DNA of 44,122 nucleotides from an uncultured Clostridia bacterium (GTDB taxonomy: Bacteria; Bacillota; Clostridia; TANB77; CAG-508): NCBI GenBank assembly GCA_934120675.1, contig CAKOUU010000014.1:1-44122 (forward strand), written 5' to 3'. The notes beneath the pieces were generated by a model. The model saw only the letters and a program-made list of their open reading frames with translations. It did no database searches and was not told the origin of the DNA. The translations under genes were made by a program, and so were the position numbers. Below are positions 32,785-39,777 of this stretch, piece after piece (the first letter of the stretch is position 1; the number at the start of each line of letters is the position of its first letter).

Positions 32785-33094
32785 TAATATATTAGGACTA
32801 ATTGGACTAGCAATGAAAGCCGGAAAAGTAGCATTTGGAGCAGATAGTGTTGAAGAAACTATAACAAAAAGAAAAGCAAAGTTAATAATAGTTTCTAATG
32901 AGAGTTCAGAAAGAACAAAAAGTAAATTTATAAAATTATGTGAGAATTATAAAATACCAATAATAATAGATGGGACTATTGATGAACTAAGCAAAACGAT
33001 AGGAAAAAGTAACAAAGCTGTAATTGGTATAAAAGATATAAATTTTGCAAATTCAATTCAAAAAAAATACGATGGGGGTGATGTTATTGGGTAA
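32774..33094 (+). CDS. ylxQ: L7Ae-family ribosomal protein-like YlxQ
   Basis: L7Ae/L30e-fold RNA-binding protein that probably recognises kink-turns. The 106-aa product starts MINNNILGLIGLAMKAGKVAFG, the YlxQ signature, followed by LIIVSNESSERTKSKF and AVIGIKDINFA. The start is TTG overlapping the end of ylxR; AGAGGTG lies 6 nt upstream inside ylxR. It ends GDVIG, overlapping the infB start by 8 nt, so ylxR-ylxQ-infB are probably translationally coupled. Confidence 0.9.
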   Translation: MINNNILGLIGLAMKAGKVAFGADSVEETITKRKAKLIIVSNESSERTKSKFIKLCENYKIPIIIDGTIDELSKTIGKSNKAVIGIKDINFANSIQKKYDGGDVIG

Positions 33095-36000
33095 GGTAAA
33101 AATTTATGAAATAGCAAAAAAGCTAGGCTTAGCCAGTAAAGAAGTATTAGAGATGGCACAAAAACTAAATATAGAAGTTAAAAGTCATATGAGTGGTGTA
33201 GAAGAAGAAGAAGCTAGAAAAATAGAAAATAGCTTATCAAAAAAATCTGATTCAAAACCAGAAATGACCTCAAAAAAAGATGTAAAACAAAATGTTTCTG
33301 TACCAAAAAAAGATGTAAAACCAAGTAATATATCAAAAAAAGAAGAAAAAGCACCAGTTATAATAAGAAGAGAAGTTATTATAAATGATGAAGATAATCA
33401 AAAAAATAATAAAACAAAAAAAGAGAATAAAAGCAATATAGGGATAGTTGAAAGAAAACAAAATAAAGATTTTAATATAGTTTACAGAAATAAGCCCAAT
33501 AAACCTAAAACTGTTAATGAATTGTTTGGACTTAATAAGCCAGAACCAAAGAAAGAAGTTGTAAAAGAAGAAGTAAATAGTAAAAATGCAAAAGAACAGG
33601 CACAAATAGAGCCAGTAAAAAAAGAAGATATTAAAAGACAAGGGGATAGTAATTTAACAATGCAAGCACAAGTAGCAGAAAAAAGAAATTCTACAACAGA
33701 AAATAGAAATAATAGAAATTTCAATAATTCAGAAAGAACTAATAACTTTAGTAAAAATAATTTTAATAATAGAAATGGTAATTCAAGAAACAATCAAAAC
33801 AACAGAAATAACTTCAATAATAGAAATAATTCTGAAAACAGAAGCGGTTTTGAAAATAGAAATAATTTCGAAAATAAAAATGGTTTTGAAAATAAAAATG
33901 GTTTTGATAACAGAAATAGCAGATTTAATAACAATAGAAATGGCAGAAATGGTGAATTTAACAGTTCAAATAACAGAAATAATTTCAAAAAAGATAATGG
34001 AAACTTCAATAATAAAAATAATTATAATGGAAATAATTATAACAGAAGACCATTAGACGAAAAAGGAATTGAAAAGAACATTAAAAACATAATGGCTGTT
34101 GATACTGTTGAAAAAGAAGTTGTTAGAGATTATAGTAAAAATATTGATAAACAAAAATTAAATAATAGATTTGATGATAACAAAAACAAAAAATCAAAAT
34201 CAAGAAGAAGTGAAAATAGCTTTGACGAGGGAAAATTAAAATCATTAAAACAAACAAGCAAATTATCAAATATGTTTGAAGATCAAGATGGTGGAATGCT
34301 TGATTACTATGATTTAACAACACAAAGAGGCAGAAAAGGCAAGAAAAAACAAGTTAAAAATGAAGAAAGAAATAAACAAAAAATATTTGAATTAACAGAA
34401 ATTGAAATACCAGATACAATATCAGTAAAAGACTTAGCAGCAGAAATGAAGAAAACAACTGCAGAAGTTATTAAAAAATTATTTGGATATGGAATTATGG
34501 CTACAATCAACCAAGACTTAGATTTTGATACAGCATTTTTGGTTGCTGGAGAATTTGGAATTACAGCTAAAAAGAAAGAAACTGTAACAGACGAAGATAT
34601 CTTATTTGATGATTCTGAAGATAAAGAAGAAGACTTAGAAGTAAGACCACCAGTAGTTGTTGTTATGGGACACGTTGACCATGGTAAAACATCATTACTT
34701 GACACTATTAGAAAAACAAATGTAATTGGTGGAGAAGCAGGTGGAATCACACAAGCAATTGGCGCTTACAAAGTTAAAGTAAATGGTAGAGAAATCACAT
34801 TCTTAGATACACCAGGACATGAAGCATTTACAGCAATGAGAGCCAGAGGTGCTCAAATAACTGATATAGCAATATTAGTAGTTGCAGCAAATGATGGTAT
34901 AATGCCACAAACAGTTGAAGCTATAAACCATGCAAAATCAGCAGGAATACCAATTATAGTTGCAATAAACAAAATTGATTTACCAGACGCAAATGTTGAC
35001 AAGGTAAAACAAGAATTAATGAACTATGAATTAGTACCAGAAGAATGGGGTGGTGATACAATATGTGTACCAATCTCTGCTAAAAACAACATAAACATTG
35101 ACCAATTATTAGAAATGGTATTATTAGAAGCCGATGTACTAGAATTAAAAGCAAATCCAAATAAACAAGCAAAAGGTGTTGTTATAGAAGCAAGACTTGA
35201 TAAAGGTAAAGGTGCAATAGCAACAATGCTTGTACAAAGAGGAAAATTAGATGTTGGAGATACAATAATTGTTGGTTCTTCAATTGGTAGAATAAGAGCA
35301 ATGACAAACGAAAACGGTAAAAAAGTAAAATCAGCAGGACCATCAACACCAGTAGAAATAATGGGACTAACAGAAGTGCCAGAAGCTGGAGATACATTCT
35401 ACGAAGTAAAAGACGAAAAAACAGCTAAACACTTAATCGAAAAGAGAAAACGTGAAGCTAGAGAAAAATCAATTGGAGCTGGAACAAAAGTTACACTTGA
35501 TAATCTATTTGAACAAATGGAAGAAGGAAACTTAAAAGTACTAAACTTAATTGTAAAAGCAGATGTCCAAGGATCTGTAGAAGCTGTTAAACAATCAATG
35601 GAAAAATTACAAAATGAAGAAGTAAGAGTAAAAGTTATCCATGCAGCACCAGGAGCAGTAAACGAATCAGATGTAACACTTGCAAAAGTATCAAATGCAA
35701 TAATAATCGCATTCAATGTTAGACCAATACCAGCAGCAAAAGAAATGGCAGAAAAAGAAGAAGTACAAATAAAACAATACTCAGTAATTTACCAAGCAAT
35801 AGAAGAAGTTGAAGCTGCAATGAAGGGAATGTTAGCACCAAAATATGAAGAAAAAGTAATAGGAAATGCAGAAGTAAGACAAACATTTAGAATATCAAAT
35901 GTTGGAACAATTGCAGGTGCTTATGTTCTATCAGGTAAAGTTGAAAGAAATGCCGGAGTTAGAGTTATTAGAGATAATGTTGTAATTCATGAAGGAAAAC

Positions 36001-36140
36001 TTGCTACATTGAAGAGATTCAAAGATGATGCTAAAGAAGTAACGAAAGGCTTTGAATGTGGTATTCAAATTGAAAACTACAATGATGTTAAAGAGGGAGA
36101 TATTATTGAAGTGTATATTATGGAAGAAATAAAAAGATAG
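33087..36140 (+). CDS. infB: translation initiation factor IF-2
   Basis: GTPase that recruits initiator tRNA to the ribosome. I chose the TTG at 33087 (MGKVKIYEIAKKLGL) with GGGGGTG 6 nt upstream; the ATG at 33081 abuts that site. The product is about 1017 aa. It has an N1 domain (1-50), a long linker, a second N-domain (ISVKDLAAEMKKTTAEVI), then the G domain: G1 GHVDHGKT (528-535), G3 DTPGH (574-578), G4 NKID (628-631). Domains II, III and IV follow. The linker at about 205-322 is extremely rich in Asn and Arg, with phased FENKNG-type repeats. The call is certain. Confidence 0.97.
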   Translation: MGKVKIYEIAKKLGLASKEVLEMAQKLNIEVKSHMSGVEEEEARKIENSLSKKSDSKPEMTSKKDVKQNVSVPKKDVKPSNISKKEEKAPVIIRREVIINDEDNQKNNKTKKENKSNIGIVERKQNKDFNIVYRNKPNKPKTVNELFGLNKPEPKKEVVKEEVNSKNAKEQAQIEPVKKEDIKRQGDSNLTMQAQVAEKRNSTTENRNNRNFNNSERTNNFSKNNFNNRNGNSRNNQNNRNNFNNRNNSENRSGFENRNNFENKNGFENKNGFDNRNSRFNNNRNGRNGEFNSSNNRNNFKKDNGNFNNKNNYNGNNYNRRPLDEKGIEKNIKNIMAVDTVEKEVVRDYSKNIDKQKLNNRFDDNKNKKSKSRRSENSFDEGKLKSLKQTSKLSNMFEDQDGGMLDYYDLTTQRGRKGKKKQVKNEERNKQKIFELTEIEIPDTISVKDLAAEMKKTTAEVIKKLFGYGIMATINQDLDFDTAFLVAGEFGITAKKKETVTDEDILFDDSEDKEEDLEVRPPVVVVMGHVDHGKTSLLDTIRKTNVIGGEAGGITQAIGAYKVKVNGREITFLDTPGHEAFTAMRARGAQITDIAILVVAANDGIMPQTVEAINHAKSAGIPIIVAINKIDLPDANVDKVKQELMNYELVPEEWGGDTICVPISAKNNINIDQLLEMVLLEADVLELKANPNKQAKGVVIEARLDKGKGAIATMLVQRGKLDVGDTIIVGSSIGRIRAMTNENGKKVKSAGPSTPVEIMGLTEVPEAGDTFYEVKDEKTAKHLIEKRKREAREKSIGAGTKVTLDNLFEQMEEGNLKVLNLIVKADVQGSVEAVKQSMEKLQNEEVRVKVIHAAPGAVNESDVTLAKVSNAIIIAFNVRPIPAAKEMAEKEEVQIKQYSVIYQAIEEVEAAMKGMLAPKYEEKVIGNAEVRQTFRISNVGTIAGAYVLSGKVERNAGVRVIRDNVVIHEGKLATLKRFKDDAKEVTKGFECGIQIENYNDVKEGDIIEVYIMEEIKR

Positions 36141-36268
36141 AGAAAACGAATGAAAAGCAGCATCTTGCACATTTTTAATCAAGTTAATAAACATCGACAT
36201 ACAAGAGTATGCCTTCTGCTTATTAACTTGCTTGAAAATGCACAATATACTACTTTTGCTTCGTTTCT
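36141..36268. repeat. 128-bp imperfect palindrome between infB and rbfA
   Basis: Arms 36141-36190 and 36220-36268 align over about 49 positions with one gap and nine mismatches, around a 29-nt apex that can form a further CATAC/GTATG stem. It fills the infB-rbfA gap. Five of the nine mismatches are C-A type on the plus strand, so they would be G-U pairs in a minus-strand transcript. Confidence 0.8.
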
Positions 36269-36295
36269 AAATTACGACGAATGGAAGTGAAGAAA

Positions 36296-36652
36296 ATGCC
36301 TAATAAAAACAATAACAGAATGGGACGTATTGACGAAGAATACAGAAAAGAATTAAGTCAAATTATTGGTTTTGAATTAAAAAATTCAAGCATTACAGGA
36401 ATGATAAGTGTTACAAAAGTAAAAGTAACACCAGACTTGAAATATGCAAAAGTATATGTAAGTATATTCAATTCAAAAAATATAAAAGATACAATGGAAG
36501 GACTTAAAAAATCATCAGGATTTATAAGAACAGAATTGGCAAAAAGAATAAATTTAAGAAACACACCAGAATTGATATTTGAAATAGACGATTCAATGGA
36601 ATATGGAGCAAAAATAGATTCAATATTAAAAGAAATAATGCCAAACAAATAA
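36296..36652 (+). CDS. rbfA: ribosome-binding factor A
   Basis: KH-fold 30S assembly factor needed for 16S rRNA 5' processing. The 118-aa product has RMGRIDEEYRKELSQII near the start, VSVTKV-type strands (ISVTKVKVTPDLKYAKVYVS) and ends with LIFEIDDSMEYGAKIDSIL. ATG 36296 follows GGAAGTG by 6 nt; an in-frame ATG at 36281 would overlap that site. It sits between two inverted repeats in the operon. Confidence 0.95.
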   Translation: MPNKNNNRMGRIDEEYRKELSQIIGFELKNSSITGMISVTKVKVTPDLKYAKVYVSIFNSKNIKDTMEGLKKSSGFIRTELAKRINLRNTPELIFEIDDSMEYGAKIDSILKEIMPNK

Positions 36653-36654
36653 AT

Positions 36655-36705
36655 TGTCAAAGTGAACCAATTTAACAACGTCCCCATTGGTTCACAAAAA
36701 TGACA
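36655..36705. repeat. hairpin element between rbfA and nrnA (half-size version of the 31144 element)
   Basis: Stem 36662-36671 with 36686-36695 (perfect 10 bp), extended by TGTCA/TGACA (36655-36659, 36701-36705). The 14-nt loop contains CGTCCCC. AACCAATTTAA-x-AACGTCCCC here is nearly identical to the right arm of the palindrome at 31192-31225, so the two are homologous. Confidence 0.8.
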
Positions 36706-36720
36706 GGAATGGAGAAAATT

Positions 36721-37677
36721 ATGACTTTAGATAATATATTAGAAGAAATAAAAAAAGCTGAAACAATAGTAATAATGGCACATGAAACACCAGATGGAGA
36801 TGCAATTGGAAGTTGTTTAGCTATGAAAGTTGCCTTAAAACAACTAGGGAAAAATGCTGATGTAATAATAAGAGAAGTTCCAAAAATATTTGACTTTCTA
36901 CCTGGAAGGGAAGAAATAAAAATAGATTCAGATGTAGAAAGATATGACTTAGCAATAAGCTTGGACTGCGCGGACTTCAAAAGGCTAGTAGGAAATGAAT
37001 ATTTTGAAAAGGCAAAACAAACAATAGTAATAGACCACCACAGCAGTAACAAAATGTATGGAGATATTAACTTTGTAAATCCAGTTGCACCAGCTTGTTG
37101 CCAAATATTAATAGGAATGTTCCAATACTTTAATATCAACATAGACAAAGAGTTAGGAACATGTATATTAACAGGAATCATTACAGACACAGGTGGATTC
37201 AGATATTCAGGAGTAACACCTGAAACATTTGAATTTACAGCGGAATTACTAGAAAAAGGTGTTAATGTTTCAGATATTTATAAAAGAGTTTTAGAAACAA
37301 AAACAAAGGCAAACTTTGAATTAATGAGAAGAACAATAGACAGAATGGAATTCCTAGAAGATGGAAAAGTTACTTTTACATATATAACAAATAAAGACTT
37401 GGAAGAAGTAAATGCTGGAATAGGAGACCACGAAGGATTAGTTGAGATAGGTAGAGATATTGAAGGCGTTGAAGTTTCAGTATTTATTAGACAAAAGGAT
37501 GATGACGAAAATACATATAAAATTTCTATGCGTTCAAATGACTATGTTAATGTTTCTGATATATGCATGATGTTTGGTGGCGGAGGTCACGAAAAAGCAG
37601 CAGGAGCTATAGCTCAAGGAGACGTTGAACAAGTAAAACAAAAAGTTATGAAAGAAATAAGAAAAGTATTAAAATAA
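36721..37677 (+). CDS. nrnA: DHH-family nanoRNase / pAp phosphatase
   Basis: Degrades 2-5 nt RNAs and dephosphorylates pAp. The 318-aa product has the DHH domain motifs HETPDGDAIGS (21-31), D82 in LDCAD, DHHSS (105-109) and DTGGFRYS, plus the DHHA1 domain with GGGGHEKAAGA near the end. I chose the ATG at 36721 (MTLDNILEEIKK) because GGAG lies 6 nt upstream; two earlier in-frame ATGs fall within or beside the hairpin. It is common after rbfA in Firmicutes. Confidence 0.94.
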   Translation: MTLDNILEEIKKAETIVIMAHETPDGDAIGSCLAMKVALKQLGKNADVIIREVPKIFDFLPGREEIKIDSDVERYDLAISLDCADFKRLVGNEYFEKAKQTIVIDHHSSNKMYGDINFVNPVAPACCQILIGMFQYFNINIDKELGTCILTGIITDTGGFRYSGVTPETFEFTAELLEKGVNVSDIYKRVLETKTKANFELMRRTIDRMEFLEDGKVTFTYITNKDLEEVNAGIGDHEGLVEIGRDIEGVEVSVFIRQKDDDENTYKISMRSNDYVNVSDICMMFGGGGHEKAAGAIAQGDVEQVKQKVMKEIRKVLK

Positions 37678-37759
37678 AAAAACGGGATAGGGGGACGGGT
37701 CTTTAATCCCTAAAAAAATTTTTAGGGATTAAAGACCCGTCCCCCTATCCCGTTTTTTT
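37676..37759. repeat. 84-bp near-perfect palindrome between nrnA and truB
   Basis: Perfect 41-bp arms (37676-37716 and 37719-37759) with a 2-nt centre. Each arm contains GGGAT...ATCCC around GGGGGACGGGTCTTTA, the same layout as the 31144 element with a different stem sequence. Outer A7/T7 ends make it look like a bidirectional terminator. It overlaps the nrnA stop codon and ends 12 nt before truB. Confidence 0.92.
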
Positions 37760-37771
37760 AGAAAGGAAAAT

Positions 37772-38731
37772 ATGGACGGAATAATAATCATAAACAAAAC
37801 AAAAGGATGCACATCACATGACATTGTATATAAAATAAAAAAGATGCTAAACGAAAAAGTAGGGCATACCGGAACGCTAGACCCAATGGCAGAAGGAGTA
37901 TTACCAATTTTAATCGGAAAAGGAACATTGCTTTCAAAATACCTAATAAATCATGATAAAAAATACATTGTTGAATTACAATTGGGAATAAAAACAGACA
38001 CAGCAGACTCAGAAGGAAAAGTAATTGAAGAACAACAAGTAAAAGAAAGCCTTTTAACGAATGAAAATATAACGAATATATTAGATACATTTATAGGAAA
38101 GCAAGAGCAAGTACCACCAATTTATTCTGCAATAAAAGTGAATGGAAAAAAACTATATGAATATGCAAGAAAAGGTCAACAAGTTGAATTAAAACCAAGA
38201 CAAATAGAAATTTATAATATAGATTTAATTGACTATTCACCAGAAAAAAAGCAAATAAAATTCGAAGTATTTTGTGGAAAAGGTACATATATTAGAAGCC
38301 TATGTGAAGATATTGCTACTAAATTTGAAACAGTTGGATACATGAAATCACTTAAAAGAATACAAGTTGGAGACTTTAAAATTGAAGATAGTATAACAAT
38401 AGACGAATTAAATAATATTATTCAAAATTCAAAAAGCAATATGATAAATGATACAAAAATTGATAAAAATGATAATGAAAAGATGGAAAATGTAACAACA
38501 ACAGAAATTTTTAACAACAAAATAATATCAGTTGAAAGTATATTTAAAAATTCGCTATCAATAGAATTAGACAATAGAAAGTTAGAACTTTTTTTAAATG
38601 GAGTTATGCTTACACAAAAATATGATGATGGGGTCTACAAAATATATAGCCGTACAAGTTGTAATACATGTAAATTTATTGGAACAGGGACTATAAAGGA
38701 TAAGCTCTTAAAAAGAGATATTATATTGTAA
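37772..38731 (+). CDS. truB: tRNA pseudouridine-55 synthase
   Basis: Makes the T-loop pseudouridine at position 55 of tRNA. The 319-aa product starts MDGIIIINKTKGCTSHDIV and has GHTGTLDPMAEGVLPI with catalytic D37, then the Y-x-x-A-R-x-G block (YEYARKGQQ) and CGKGTYIRSLCEDI. The region 215-250 (NMINDTKIDKNDNEKMEN) is a low-complexity insertion compared with usual TruB. AGAAAGGAAA precedes the ATG. Last recognisable gene of the operon. Confidence 0.96.
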   Translation: MDGIIIINKTKGCTSHDIVYKIKKMLNEKVGHTGTLDPMAEGVLPILIGKGTLLSKYLINHDKKYIVELQLGIKTDTADSEGKVIEEQQVKESLLTNENITNILDTFIGKQEQVPPIYSAIKVNGKKLYEYARKGQQVELKPRQIEIYNIDLIDYSPEKKQIKFEVFCGKGTYIRSLCEDIATKFETVGYMKSLKRIQVGDFKIEDSITIDELNNIIQNSKSNMINDTKIDKNDNEKMENVTTTEIFNNKIISVESIFKNSLSIELDNRKLELFLNGVMLTQKYDDGVYKIYSRTSCNTCKFIGTGTIKDKLLKRDIIL

Positions 38732-38812
38732 AAATATTATCAATCTATAATAATATTAAAATAACTAAAAGATTGAAAAGGAAACTTAAAATAAATATTT
38801 CATAAAAAATAG

Positions 38813-38850
38813 AACACCGCATATACTTTATAAAAAAGATATGAGGTGTT
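38813..38850 (+). promoter_or_regulatory. hairpin sequestering the ribosome binding site of the 278-aa gene
   Basis: AACACCGCATAT (38813-38824) pairs, with one mismatch, with ATATGAGGTGTT (38839-38850). The right arm contains GAGGTG, the only candidate ribosome binding site for the ATG at 38854. It is followed by a short T-run, so it may also terminate truB transcripts. Confidence 0.6.
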
Positions 38851-38853
38851 TTT

Positions 38854-39690
38854 ATGTTTTATATAGAAAAAAATGACAAGCCTAACAGGTTAGTAAGAAT
38901 TTTAAATTTGATTAAAGTTGAAAACAACACCATAACAGTGCCAATTTGCGAAAAAACAACAAGTAAGCAAATAGAAAAACTTGCTCAAAAAACAAATAAA
39001 ATAATAAATAAATTATCAAATAGCAAAAAAGTAGTGTTAAGTAAAAAAACGCAAGAGGAAAGTCAATTTGTAAATTATTTAAATTCATATGGAATACAAA
39101 TTGCAAATGGAAGGTGGCTATTTGAAATATTGTTAACAAATATAGTTGAATATTTGATAAATAAAAAGAAAATAGAAAAAGCAAATATATCAATATTGAT
39201 AAATGATTTAACAGAAATAGAACTAAGAAACATAAAAACACTTTCAATAAAATACAAAACAATAAATATCGTAACAAATCATATAGAAAAATTTATGAAA
39301 TTAGAGGAACAACTACAAGAAGAAGGGGTGATAATTACAATCACTAATAATAAAAAGAAAAGTTTAATGAAGTCAAATATTATTATAAATGTTGATTTTC
39401 CTAAAGAATTATTAAATAAATATAGAATAAAAGAAGATAGCAATATAATTAATCTAAGAGGAAAAATGAAAATCATTCAAAAAAGATTTAATGGTCTTAA
39501 TATTAATAATTATGAAATTGATTTTAGAGACGATAAAAAGGAAATTTGTGCTTATAGTGGTAAATTCTATTTAAGAGATTTGTATGAGTCTAAGTTGTAT
39601 AAAAAACAAGGAATAGATGCAATATTGCAGGAAATAAACAGAGATAAAATTGTAATAAAAAAATTATATTTAAATAATGGTACTATTTAA
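38854..39690 (+). CDS. uncharacterised clostridial protein
   Basis: I do not recognise this 278-aa protein. It has no membrane helix or signal. Alternating strands and helices (VPICEKTTSKQIEKLA; KVVLSKKTQEESQF; ANISILINDLTEIELRNIKT; INIVTNHIEKFMKLEEQL; VIITITNNKKK; NIIINVDFPKELL) suggest an alpha/beta, Rossmann-like domain. A C-terminal segment follows with YSGKFYLRDLYESKLYKKQG. GRWLFEILLTNIVEYL is a notable aromatic helix. GAGGTG in a hairpin precedes the ATG. It lies between truB and a class A PBP, with gaps on both sides. Confidence 0.75.
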   Translation: MFYIEKNDKPNRLVRILNLIKVENNTITVPICEKTTSKQIEKLAQKTNKIINKLSNSKKVVLSKKTQEESQFVNYLNSYGIQIANGRWLFEILLTNIVEYLINKKKIEKANISILINDLTEIELRNIKTLSIKYKTINIVTNHIEKFMKLEEQLQEEGVIITITNNKKKSLMKSNIIINVDFPKELLNKYRIKEDSNIINLRGKMKIIQKRFNGLNINNYEIDFRDDKKEICAYSGKFYLRDLYESKLYKKQGIDAILQEINRDKIVIKKLYLNNGTI

Positions 39691-39777
39691 AAAATTTTTT
39701 CCTAAACTCTTTTAATTTATAAAAAAGTATAATATAATAGAGGTGTTAATGCAAATATTGGCAAGGAGGTATATAAA

